Shown piece after piece: positions 1 through 9,200 of a stretch of DNA of 64,000 bases (within the stretch, counting starts at the first letter, position 1; the number at the start of each line of letters is the position of its first letter). The notes beneath the pieces are model-generated. The model saw only the letters and a list, made by a program, of their open reading frames with translations. It ran no database searches and was not told the DNA's origin. The stretch is from Larkinella sp051857545 (GTDB lineage: Bacteria; Bacteroidota; Bacteroidia; Cytophagales; Spirosomataceae), in contig NZ_JBPZHB010000019.1 in assembly GCF_051857545.1 (NCBI RefSeq), positions 38,290 to 102,289 on the forward strand. Reading direction: 5' to 3'. The translations under genes and the position numbers were made by a program.

Positions 1-305
1 AGCACCTCGGCCTCCGTCACGAACGCCAGTGGGTCGTGGCCCCTGATCGATTGACGATCATGGACCGGATCGACGACGGGCCAACCGCCGTGGCCCGCTT
101 TTATCTGGCGCCGGGAGTTCGCCCGCTGGTGGTGAATCCGAACTGCCTGCGCTTCTCCTGGGGCAACATGGAATGGCAAAATGCGCTCGAAGTCAGCCAG
201 AAAGCCGTTCAGGTTGCCCGGCAGTTCAACCAGCTTCTGCCGACGCTGGTGATCGAGGTTCAGTTCAAAAAAACAGTACGGACGATAATTACCTGTGTGG
301 AATGA
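1..305 (+). CDS. heparinase II/III-like (alginate lyase family) protein, C-terminal fragment
   Basis: An open frame enters from the left edge and stops at 303-305, giving about 100 residues. It contains H-E-R-Q-W followed by LTIMDRIDDG and then ARFYLAPGV. This resembles the C-terminal beta-sandwich of heparinase II/III-like proteins, where a His/Arg-rich strand, a 'DRI.G' turn and a 'HLxPGV' strand recur. The family degrades or trims uronic-acid-containing glycans and is often encoded in O-antigen or exopolysaccharide clusters, next to WbuB-like glycosyltransferases, as here. The catalytic alpha/alpha toroid lies outside the window, so activity cannot be judged. The stop codon overlaps the next start (ATGA at 302-305), which suggests translational coupling. 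The family call rests on a short fragment. Confidence 0.7.
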   Translation, partial: HLGLRHERQWVVAPDRLTIMDRIDDGPTAVARFYLAPGVRPLVVNPNCLRFSWGNMEWQNALEVSQKAVQVARQFNQLLPTLVIEVQFKKTVRTIITCVE

Positions 306-1549
306 AAATTGTCTATTTTTATCAGTACTTCTCAACGCCAAAGGGTTCCTGGGGAACCCGCGTGTACGATTTTGCCAAACAATGGAATGAAAAAGGCCAT
401 TCGGTCACCGTTGTCACCAGTATTTACGCGAAGTCGGATCTGAAGGCCAGCTGCTGGACCGAGGAACAAATTATCGACGGCATCCGGGTCAAAATCCTGA
501 ACCTCCGCATCGACAACAAACAATCACCACTTCGGCGAATCTGGACATTCCTCGCCTTTTCAATCTGGTCGAGCTGGTATGCGCTGACGTTGCCTGCCGA
601 CATCGTCGTGGCGTCTTCCGGCCCCATTACCGTGGGAATTCCCGGTTTAATCGCCCGGTATTTGCGGGGCCGGAAGCTGGTTTTCGAAGCCCGGGATCTG
701 TGGCCCGACACGGCCATTCTGATGGGCGCGTTGCCCAATCCGGTTCTCCAGAAACTGGCGTACCGGTTTGAGCGGCTCTGCTACCGGGCCGCGCACCTGA
801 TCGTTGCCCTGTCGCCCGGTATTCAGCAGAACATTGCCCGGCGCTGTGGTTTCAACCACAGTATTTCCATCCCCAACGCGACCAACCTGGATCTTTTCGG
901 CACACCCGTCGCCGACGTTACGCTACCCGCTTCGTTGTCCGGTAAAAAAGTCGTCATTTACACGGGAAACATCGGCGCCGTCAATAATTCCACCCTGCTG
1001 TTCGAAACCGCCAAAGCCCTGCGCCAGCGAAACGACATCGCGATATTGCTCATTGGCGACGGACAATTGAAACAGGAACTCCTGACAAAACAGCAACAGG
1101 ACGCCTTACCCAATTTCTTTATTTATGATTTAATGCCTAAAAATGAATTGGTTGCCTACGTCCAGCAAGCCTGGTTAGCCATTGTTCCCCTCAAACGCGC
1201 GCCCCTGCTCGACACCTCATCGCCGAACAAGCTGATGGAAGCCCTGGCCGCCGGAACACCGGTCATTCAGACCACCGATGGCTGGATAAAAACCTTTCTG
1301 GAAGAACATCAGTGCGGTTTTACATTCAGTTCGGATGATCCGGCAGCCCTCGCGGCATTGCTCATTTCATTGGCCGACGACCCTTCCTGGCGTCCGGCCA
1401 TGAGCCTGCGGGCAGCGGCCGTCGCCCGCAGGCTGTTCGACAAGAACCAGTTAGCGACCGACTATTTAACCGCTTTAACCAATGTCTGTCAATCCAAGCC
1501 CCAAGCCACCGACCGCCTTACTGACCGGACACACTGGATTTCTGGGTAA
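302..1549 (+). CDS. glycosyltransferase family 4, WbuB-like
   Basis: 415 residues, probably a cytoplasmic sugar transferase of a surface-polysaccharide pathway. The start at 302 was chosen because it begins exactly at the N-terminal Rossmann strand (MKIVYFYQYFSTPKGSWGTR) and overlaps the upstream stop as ATGA. An upstream in-frame ATG at 173 would add 43 residues of out-of-frame heparinase sequence. The features are GT-B: 'FEARDLWPD' near residue 130, which is typical of WbuB-type enzymes; a nucleotide-sugar-domain strand 'VVIYTGNIG' near 220; and the GT4 acceptor/donor loop 'SPNKLMEALAAGTPVI' near 325-340. Sugar donor and acceptor cannot be read from sequence. The 3' end overlaps the epimerase gene by 68 bp. 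Confidence 0.88.
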   Translation: MKIVYFYQYFSTPKGSWGTRVYDFAKQWNEKGHSVTVVTSIYAKSDLKASCWTEEQIIDGIRVKILNLRIDNKQSPLRRIWTFLAFSIWSSWYALTLPADIVVASSGPITVGIPGLIARYLRGRKLVFEARDLWPDTAILMGALPNPVLQKLAYRFERLCYRAAHLIVALSPGIQQNIARRCGFNHSISIPNATNLDLFGTPVADVTLPASLSGKKVVIYTGNIGAVNNSTLLFETAKALRQRNDIAILLIGDGQLKQELLTKQQQDALPNFFIYDLMPKNELVAYVQQAWLAIVPLKRAPLLDTSSPNKLMEALAAGTPVIQTTDGWIKTFLEEHQCGFTFSSDDPAALAALLISLADDPSWRPAMSLRAAAVARRLFDKNQLATDYLTALTNVCQSKPQATDRLTDRTHWISG

Positions 1550-2477
1550 ATATCTGGCCCGAAGTTTGACCGAAACCGGGTATCGGGTTTTAACGTTGGG
1601 GCGAACTAAAGGCGCTATTCGCACCGATCTGGCAACCCAACAACCGGACTTGTCTGGAAATGCCATCAATCTGGTGGTTCACGCGGCCGGGAAAGCCCAC
1701 AGCCTACCACGCAGTACGGAAGAATCCCAGGTTTTTTTTCAGGTAAACCGGGATGGCACCCGTCGGTTGCTGCAAGCGCTTGAACTGTTGAAAAAACGGC
1801 CCGACGCCTTCGTTCTCATCAGTACCGTGGCCGTTTATGGGTGCGAAACGGGGGAAAAGATAAGCGAAGAAGTGGCTTTGAGCGGGAAAACACCCTATGC
1901 CGAAAGCAAAATACAGGCCGAGGCATTGGTGCAAACCTGGTGCGCGCAGCAGGGCGTCCGGTGCTGCATTCTGCGATTGCCCTTGGTTGTCGGTGCCGAT
2001 GCGCCCGGTAATTTAGGAAAAATGGAGCAAGCCATTCGGCGTGGGCGCTACGTCCACATCGGTGCCGGCTCGGCCCGACGGAGTATGGTGCGCGCCGACG
2101 ATGTGGCCCGAATGATTCCGAAAGCCGCCCAGACCGGCGGAATTTATAACCTGACCGACGGCATTCATCCGTCCGTACGGGAATTGGGAGACGCCATGGC
2201 CCGGCAAATCGGCCAACGAACCATACCGACGGTTCCAATCGGTTTTGCCCGGATTTTGGCCCGTCTGGGCGATGGCATCAATGGGGTGATCGGGCGAAAA
2301 TTTCCCTTCGACTCGATTACCTTAGCGAAAATGACGGGCTCCCTCACTTTTTCGGATCAATTGGCCCGGGAAAAACTAGGCTGGCAACCGCGTTCGGTCC
2401 TCTCTTTTTTCGCTCCGGATTCGGACATTGACCGTAACTTTGTCCAACCCGCTGACAAACGGGGACAGACCTATTAA
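1482..2477 (+). CDS. NAD-dependent epimerase/dehydratase (extended SDR, sugar-nucleotide)
   Basis: 331 residues. The Rossmann glycine motif TGHTGFLG is at residues 15-22, and 'HAAGKAH' follows the fourth strand near 67. The catalytic set is S/T in STVAVYG (114-120) with Y139 and K143 in YAESK. This is the extended short-chain dehydrogenase fold that epimerises, or reduces the 4-keto group of, nucleotide sugars. The position just before a WecA/WbpL-type lipid-carrier transferase resembles the WbpV/WbpK + WbpL pairing of O-antigen clusters. A role in making the initiating sugar is therefore plausible but inferred. The ATG at 1482 lies inside the preceding gene (68-bp overlap). No later ATG precedes the glycine motif, so the overlap looks genuine. 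Confidence 0.88.
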   Translation: MSVNPSPKPPTALLTGHTGFLGKYLARSLTETGYRVLTLGRTKGAIRTDLATQQPDLSGNAINLVVHAAGKAHSLPRSTEESQVFFQVNRDGTRRLLQALELLKKRPDAFVLISTVAVYGCETGEKISEEVALSGKTPYAESKIQAEALVQTWCAQQGVRCCILRLPLVVGADAPGNLGKMEQAIRRGRYVHIGAGSARRSMVRADDVARMIPKAAQTGGIYNLTDGIHPSVRELGDAMARQIGQRTIPTVPIGFARILARLGDGINGVIGRKFPFDSITLAKMTGSLTFSDQLAREKLGWQPRSVLSFFAPDSDIDRNFVQPADKRGQTY

Positions 2478-2486
2478 CCATTTCGT

Positions 2487-3623
2487 ATGAATCAAAAGCG
2501 ACCACGGGTTTTACACATCAGCACGGCTCATCCTCCATACGATCCGCGCATTATGTATAAATATTTGCCCGTTTTAGCCGACCATTATGATGTTTTTTGC
2601 GCCATTCCCAATGCCGATCCGGCCGTTGCGCCGGCGGTACATTTTATCAGGTTGCCTTATTTCAAACGCGTCATCGTGCGTTTTTTGGTTACCTGTCCAC
2701 TAATCTTCTGGAAAACGATTTGGCTTCGCCCGGCCCTGATTCACGTCTATTCGCCTGAATTTCTGCCATTTGCCTATCTATATCGCATCCTTGGCACCCG
2801 TGTCATTTACGAGGTTCAGGAGAATTTGCACAAAAAAATCCATTTGAAACGCCACAACCGGGGCTGGTTTCTGAAAGGAGCTTTTGCACTTTTTGACCAG
2901 ATGGCGTGTCGAGATTTTTCCCTGATTTTTACGGAGCATGGCTACCTGACGACCTACACCGACCTCGCGAAACCGCACGCCGTGATCTACAATTATCCGC
3001 TGTTGTCTTTTCTGGATACCTACCGACGGCCGTATCGACAGACATCCGATCCGGTCGAGTTTTTTTACATCGGCTGGCTAAGTTTCGAACGGTCGATTGT
3101 TACCCTGCTGGACGGTTTGGCCCTGGTTAAAACCACGCATCCTCATTTTAAAGTACACTTGTTTGGACATCGTTCTTTCACCGATCAGGACCTGGAGGCC
3201 CTTCCGGCTTATTCCATTGTGAAAGATAACCTGATTTTTTACGGCTACACTGATCAGGCCAAAGCGTTTGCCCAAGTTTCCAGGGCCGTGGCCGGGCTGG
3301 CGCTGTTGAAGCCGATCGGAGATTATACGGAATCGTATACCACCAAAATGTTTGAATACATGGCCCTTGGCCTACCGGTTATTACCGCTAATTTTCCATT
3401 ATATCGCCCCGTGGTCGAAGGCAATCAGTGCGGTTTTTGCATGGATCCATCCGATCCGCAGGCTTTGGCCCTGCACCTGCGGTATCTGATCGATCATCCG
3501 CAGGAAGCGGAAGAAATGGGAAAGCGCGGACGGCGAGCTGCGGAGAAATTCTACAATTGGGCCACTGAACAACCTAAATTACTGAATCTGTACCAGTTAG
3601 TTCTTTCACCATCTGCCTCATGA
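2487..3623 (+). CDS. glycosyltransferase family 4 protein
   Basis: 378 residues with a GT-B layout. The N-terminal strand RVLHISTAHPPYDPRI is at residues 6-21. A donor-domain strand 'EFFYIGWLSFERS' lies near 190, and the GT4 signature 'TTKMFEYMALGLPVI' near 285-300 carries the nucleotide-binding Glu. No signal peptide or membrane segment is evident, so it likely acts at the cytoplasmic face of the inner membrane and adds a sugar to a lipid-linked repeat unit. It starts 9 bp after the epimerase stop, and its stop overlaps the next start (ATGA at 3620-3623), so it belongs to the same operon. Substrate is unknown. It is clearly distinct in sequence from the GT at 302-1549. Confidence 0.86.
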   Translation: MNQKRPRVLHISTAHPPYDPRIMYKYLPVLADHYDVFCAIPNADPAVAPAVHFIRLPYFKRVIVRFLVTCPLIFWKTIWLRPALIHVYSPEFLPFAYLYRILGTRVIYEVQENLHKKIHLKRHNRGWFLKGAFALFDQMACRDFSLIFTEHGYLTTYTDLAKPHAVIYNYPLLSFLDTYRRPYRQTSDPVEFFYIGWLSFERSIVTLLDGLALVKTTHPHFKVHLFGHRSFTDQDLEALPAYSIVKDNLIFYGYTDQAKAFAQVSRAVAGLALLKPIGDYTESYTTKMFEYMALGLPVITANFPLYRPVVEGNQCGFCMDPSDPQALALHLRYLIDHPQEAEEMGKRGRRAAEKFYNWATEQPKLLNLYQLVLSPSAS

Positions 3624-4633
3624 ATGGAATTGTTTACGCTGGTGTAGCCCTTTTGTTGTTTGGAGCCGAGGTACTGTACCTTCGTCTGGCCACCCATTAC
3701 CACATTGTCGATACGCCCAACCACCGCAGCTCGCACACCCAACTGACGGTGCGGGGTGGCGGCATCATTTTCTGGCTGGCGGCTTTTCTGGCCTTTGTGG
3801 TTACGGATTTCGCATCGCCGGTCTTTTTTGTGGGCCTGACCCTGGTGGCGCTGGTCAGTTTTCTGGACGACATCTCTTCCATCTCAACCCGCATCCGGCT
3901 GCTGATTCAACTGATCAGCCTGGGGCTGTTGCTGGAACAAACCGGCCTCTGGTCCGGACTAAGCTGGTGGATGGTGCCAGGGCTCATCCTGGCCTGTGGC
4001 GTGTTGAATGCCTACAATTTTATGGATGGCATCAACGGCATAACGGTTTTTTATAGTGCCATCACCATAGCGACCCTACTGATTATCAACCAGTTTTACC
4101 TACCATTCACCAGGTCGTTGCTGCTTGTATTTTCACTCATCGGGCTCGTCATTTTTGCTTTTTTCAACGCCCGCCGACAGGCTCTGTGTTTTGCGGGGGA
4201 TGTTGGCAGCGTGTCGATGGCATTCATCGTGATTTTTTTGCTCGTCAGTTTGATGCGCGAAAGCGGGCAGTTAACGTACGCACTGCTGCTGACGGTTTAC
4301 GGCATCGACAGCGTCATGACCATTTTGTACCGTTTATGGCGGGGTGAAAATATCTTTCAGCCCCATAAACTGCATCTTTTTCAGTTACTGGTGCATCAGC
4401 TACAATGGCCGCACCTACGGGTTGCCGGTCTGTATGCTCTGACGCAGGCATTCATCAATGGGTATGTGATCTGGCTCACCCGCCAGGATGCTCAAATGCA
4501 ATTTTGGGGCGGTTTTTCCCTGCTGATGGGGTTGACGCTGGCTTACGTTATCATCAAAAACCGGTTGGTAACGACGCGCCATAAACCCGGTCAGGGTCGG
4601 GAAAAGTCCCAGGTTTTTCGGAGACTAAACTGA
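3620..4633 (+). CDS. MraY/WecA-like undecaprenyl-phosphate sugar-1-phosphate transferase
   Basis: 337 residues, polytopic membrane protein with roughly ten hydrophobic segments. Family landmarks are present in order: the cytoplasmic loop TPNHRSSHTQLTVRGGG (32-48), the Mg-binding DD at 83-84 (FLDDISS), NAYNFMDGING (130-140), CFAGDVGS (190-197), and a His-containing loop 'QPHKLHLFQ' near 245-255 that takes the place of the HIHH segment. The family moves a sugar-1-phosphate (GlcNAc, FucNAc or QuiNAc type) from a UDP-sugar to undecaprenyl phosphate, which starts glycan repeat-unit synthesis. Sequence alone does not give the sugar. It starts in an ATGA overlap with the GT upstream and is the last + strand gene of the cluster. 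Its 3' end overlaps the convergent Wzi gene by 43 bp. Confidence 0.9.
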   Translation: MNGIVYAGVALLLFGAEVLYLRLATHYHIVDTPNHRSSHTQLTVRGGGIIFWLAAFLAFVVTDFASPVFFVGLTLVALVSFLDDISSISTRIRLLIQLISLGLLLEQTGLWSGLSWWMVPGLILACGVLNAYNFMDGINGITVFYSAITIATLLIINQFYLPFTRSLLLVFSLIGLVIFAFFNARRQALCFAGDVGSVSMAFIVIFLLVSLMRESGQLTYALLLTVYGIDSVMTILYRLWRGENIFQPHKLHLFQLLVHQLQWPHLRVAGLYALTQAFINGYVIWLTRQDAQMQFWGGFSLLMGLTLAYVIIKNRLVTTRHKPGQGREKSQVFRRLN

Positions 4634-6183
4634 AACCCGGTGCTGTTGGGATATAATGCCCCGTGGTCGAGGGCAACTGACATTCTGGCCTGCATCCCAT
4701 GCGCGAAAGCTGGGAAACCCAGCAGCAACAGGGACGAAAACTGCCCGATGGTGGTAGGAAACGGATGCCCGTAGGTGCCCAGATTCTGACTCATCGAGCA
4801 TTTCAACTGGAATAGATACCGCTGCGACCAGTTACCGGACACGCCCAAGTGAAAAACTTTCACCCGGTTGTTGTTGCTAAAAAAGTAATTTTCAACTCTT
4901 TGCGCGCGTGGCAAACCGGAGCGGGTACGATCGGTAGGCGGAATGAACGGCGTGCCGATGGTATGCCCCCCATACGACCAGCCATCGATGTATTGTGAGT
5001 GATTGAAGTAATTATCCGCACCGCGTTCCCTATCAAGATCTCCGAATTTGGCGCCCCCCTGGCTTTGGGTATGGAGCAACTCCACCAGAACGGTCTGAAT
5101 CTGAAACCGGTAGCTCGCCGGGCGATTGTTCTTGAACCGGATGCCGTGCAAACCGTCCGTAATGTTGGTCAGGTAAAACAACGAGCCGTCGTCGTAAATA
5201 CTCTGGCGGTACAATAGCAGGGAAAACCGTTTGGCGTTGATTTCTACCCCGATGTCGAGCGTCCCGAGGTGATTGCCCAGGCGGTTTCCGCGATCGGCTT
5301 TGCTGAAGAGTGTGGTATCGATGTTGTCGCCCCGCGCAGCCAGCGAGGTACCTGTTATTGCATTAAGATAGTTACTAAAACCCGCTGGAAACCGCCCGTT
5401 TTTGATCTGGTTTTCATTCGTAATCACCTCGCTCCTGCCTGCCCACTGCACCTGATGGTTGAAACCAGCGTAGAACCGAACCGGCCAACCCGGCTTTCCC
5501 AGCCGACCATACAGGGCTTTCTGGTGTAAATAGGAATGCGTGACGGCACCCTGGTTGCCAAACCAGCCGTGGGCATACAGGCCGCGAAAGGAAACCACTC
5601 CTTTGGTAATACCGATTGGGGTGTATTCTGCCATGGAAAGCTGAATTTTAGGGATCGGCATCGCGTTGCCGGACCAGATGTAAGGCCCCGTTCCCAACGT
5701 AGAATCGGCCAGCCCAATGACTTCTTTCCGGCGCCCCACCAGTAATTCCAACCCCCAGAGCCGCCCTTTCACGTAGGCTTCCGGAATCAGAACGGCCGAC
5801 TTCCGGCTCGCATTTCCCACCACCTCCAGCCCATAGCCCCAGCCAACCAGCTTTCGTTTGTTTTCGATTAAGTTAACCGGCTTGGTAATGTCGCGCAGAT
5901 AGTTGGCCGAAATTCCGCCCCGCAGGGTTCCGAATGGCGAAGTCGTTGGCACGGTTCCGTACTGGTTGGTGCGCAGCCAGAACGGTGTTTGCTGCGCGGT
6001 GCTGGCCGAAAAGGCGGTTTCGGCAAACAAGCAAAGCTCTTTCTTTTCTAAATCCTGACGAAAAATCTCGGCAATAGCTCCACGCGCCGTTGAGTCTACC
6101 ATTTGCGCCCGCGCATCGAATGGGAACAGACCGGGCAGCATCAGCAGGAAAGGGATTCGGCAGGCTCTGATGAAGTCGATCAT
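4591..6183 (-). CDS. capsule assembly Wzi family outer-membrane protein
   Basis: 530 residues with an N-terminal signal peptide (hydrophobic stretch ending near FDARAQ, about residue 27). The body has alternating aromatic/polar strands typical of an outer-membrane beta-barrel. Diagnostic Wzi-like pieces are 'TPFWLRTNQYG' near residue 67, 'EAYVKGRLWGLELLVGRRK' near 135, and 'IPKIQLSMAEYTPI' near 170, where Wzi proteins describe the strand order of the barrel. Wzi acts as a lectin that holds capsule or exopolysaccharide on the cell surface, and the adjacent polysaccharide genes fit that role. The start lies 18 bp after the stop of the PorU2-like gene, so they are likely cotranscribed. The last 43 bp overlap the convergent WecA-like gene. 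Confidence 0.82.
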   Translation of the reverse strand: MIDFIRACRIPFLLMLPGLFPFDARAQMVDSTARGAIAEIFRQDLEKKELCLFAETAFSASTAQQTPFWLRTNQYGTVPTTSPFGTLRGGISANYLRDITKPVNLIENKRKLVGWGYGLEVVGNASRKSAVLIPEAYVKGRLWGLELLVGRRKEVIGLADSTLGTGPYIWSGNAMPIPKIQLSMAEYTPIGITKGVVSFRGLYAHGWFGNQGAVTHSYLHQKALYGRLGKPGWPVRFYAGFNHQVQWAGRSEVITNENQIKNGRFPAGFSNYLNAITGTSLAARGDNIDTTLFSKADRGNRLGNHLGTLDIGVEINAKRFSLLLYRQSIYDDGSLFYLTNITDGLHGIRFKNNRPASYRFQIQTVLVELLHTQSQGGAKFGDLDRERGADNYFNHSQYIDGWSYGGHTIGTPFIPPTDRTRSGLPRAQRVENYFFSNNNRVKVFHLGVSGNWSQRYLFQLKCSMSQNLGTYGHPFPTTIGQFSSLLLLGFPAFAHGMQARMSVALDHGALYPNSTGFQFSLRKTWDFSRP

Positions 6184-6201
6184 GGGTTGTTGAGTTAAAC
6201 A

Positions 6202-9200
6202 TTACCGGTTGATAATCACCCGCCCGGTCAGGTGCCGCCCATCGTCCCGAATAAACCGGAAAACATACAAACCATTGGGCAATGCCACGCCCCCCTGATC
6301 TGTACCATCCCAGTAAAATCCATTTTCGCCGATGCGAAGCGGTTGCCGGAGCGTTCGAACCACTTGCCCGTTCAGGTTCCGAATGACCAACTGCCCGTTG
6401 CCCGGCAGCTCCTTCCCGGTAACGGTAAACTGAAACCGGGTATGCGCCCAAAATGGATTGGGTACGGGCCGGATGACCGACAGACTATCCTCCGTTTTTA
6501 CCCGAAAATTGATTTCATACGGACTCAACCCGGCTTTGTTACCACTGACATCGGTGGCCTGAACTCGCAATGTGTAGACGCCTTCGGTCAGATTCTGAGG
6601 TCGGTAGTGAAGTAAAAACCGGTTATTGGCGCTGGCAGGGGTCCAGCTTACGTCGGAATTGCCAAGAACCACCCGTTCAAAACCGCATGTTTCGCAGGGT
6701 TTACGCAGCAGCAAATCGATACCGAGCGTGTCCCGGCGAATGCGGTATGGATCTTCATCCTGCACCATAACCTGAATGACCGGATTGGGCGAAACCAGCG
6801 CACCATCGGCAATTCGGGCTCCGTCGATGGTTACATCCAGCAACGGATTGAAGCGATCGGGCGGAAAACGCTGGCTCGAATCGGGCAAAACGACCGCGTA
6901 CTGATCACCGGATTTCGAAACCGTAAACACCAGCACATTATTGGTTTCGTCTAACTCCTCCACCCGGTTTTCAGCATCCAGTGCCAGTTCGTGCTGCGTT
7001 GGGCCATCGACATCCAGGTCGGGTCGAAAGCTGTAATAAATCGTATCACGAAAGGCTACCGCAGCTCTCGAAACGGTTTTATACGACCGAACCGATCCGT
7101 CGGACAGCCGCTTCCGAACCGTCAGACTCAGGCGTTCCTGCGGATGATAGCGTCCGGCATTGACCACAACCACCCGCAAACGGACGGAATCCGCGGCATT
7201 GTCGGTCCGGGAAACCCCCGAAGACTGCACCTGAAAATCGGCTTTGGGCAACGGAAACAGCCGGAGAGCCGGGTCACCCTGCAACACCATCTGGTTGGCG
7301 TTGCCAATTTGCAGGGCATCTTTGGTCGTGGCCAACACCCGCCGGGTGGTTTCCTGGTGAATAACGCCAATCGGTTTTGAGAAGTAGGTGCTGTCCGTAA
7401 ACAGCGTCTTGTAAAATTGCAGCGTGAACGTGTTGAGGGGCGTGGTAAATCCTTCGAAACAGTGTGCCAGAATGGCAATGGCTCCTTTGTCCGGCGTCAG
7501 CAGCCAATTGGTACTGAGCACATTACCACCATAAAAAATATTCCCAAGTCCGCACCCATTGAAAAACATGAGTGGATACCGGCCTTTGTTGTTGTAGCCA
7601 TATACCGGATCGGAAGCATACCCGATGTCGAGGTCGGCGACGGTAGGAGATGAATGGCCAAAAAAAGTGATCATCGCAACCCCTTTGTTGACCTTGTCGC
7701 TGATGTCGATGCGCTCGACGGGGGCATCGGTCGTTTTGGAGCGCGTGGTGACTTCCGAGCCTAAATACGGTTGCTGCACGAGTGCCTTCGCATCGTTCAG
7801 AATGGCCTTGAAACCAGCCAGTTCCGACTGCGAACGGCCTCCGCTCAGGTGCAGAACTTCCTTGCGCCACGGCACATTGGCCGCATTGCTTTCAAACTCT
7901 TTCACCTTGTTTCCGTAGTTCAGCACCTCCTGCGCCGAAAGTGTATTGAGCCGTCCCGTGGCCATAGCGGGCACGTTTTCCGGAAAACCAGCCAAACCAG
8001 CGGTCAACAGAACATCTGAACCGGGGACGTTGCCGATGGTAGGAACCAGATCCAGATAATACTGATTGGCATTCTTGCGGAACGGAAAATAGACCGACGA
8101 GCGGCCTATCAAAAACAGGAACTTGCCGGGGCCGCCCGTCAGCATATAATCGGCAAACCGCCGAATAGCCAACGGAGTGCGTTCGCCAAAGCTGAACTGG
8201 TTGAACAACTCCTTCATGGTCACCACGAGCGTATCGTACTGACCACCTTTCACGGATGCCCGGTAAGCTGCGTAGGCCCGAACCGGGTCCGCCACCTGCC
8301 CCACCGGTTTCATCAGAAGTTCGTGCGAAACAATCAGGAAGTTCGGTTTTGCCGGATCAAATTTGCGAAAAACCACCCGCTCCAACCGAATGGGCGTTAC
8401 TACCCGGGTTGTCACCAAAAGCTGACGCGGAGACGTCGTGTTGGGAACGACCACCCGCCGGGTCGAACCTTCCTGCGTGCCAGATAGCAGTCGGGCCGCA
8501 CCCGGTTCGGTGATGTCATAGATGACGGTATTGGCTGGCGCATCCGGCAGTTCGAGGTAAGAAAGTCCACCGGCTTTTGGTAGTAGCCGCAGCACTTGCT
8601 GCGTCCCATTTTTCAAGCTGATCGTTTGTGGATACCGAATCCGCACGGTACTCACGGAATAACGATCAAATTCACCCGACCCGCGCGATACGGTAGTTAG
8701 CGTCAGGTCCGCCGAAGCATCACTTTTTACGGTAAAATCCGTGGATTGAAGCGGTGCTGAAAACCGGCTCGGCTGAAACGCACTGAATTTCAGGCTCCCC
8801 AACGTCCGGCCCGACGCACCGGCCGAGAAATCGACCAGATGTTGGTAGGTATCCCGGCCGTTCAGCAGCACTTCCAGCTCCGGTTTTTCGGCGGCCGAAT
8901 TGACCCAGCCAGGAAGGTTGAAAAGCTGCGTATGTGGTTTGTTTTTCTGTTGCATCGGCCCCGTCCAGCCCTCTCCTGCTTCAAAATACACCTCATACTG
9001 GGTAATAAAAGGCACCGGACCCGTACTCGGGTTGGTAGACATCTCATCCTTCAGCACCTGCAGTTGCTCGGCGATATGATACGGTTCCGGCAGCAAACCG
9101 GCGGGTCGGGTTTCCTGCGTGGTGACAACCCGTTTGCCCGGTTTTCCGTCGGAACGCCAGGTTAAAAAATAAGCCGCCGTGTCGGAATACATGCTGTAGT

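Noticed and set aside
173..301. Upstream in-frame ATG extending the first glycosyltransferase by 43 residues
   Set aside because: The extension overlaps the heparinase-like frame and has no homology-like features. ATG 302 starts exactly at the Rossmann strand with ATGA coupling.
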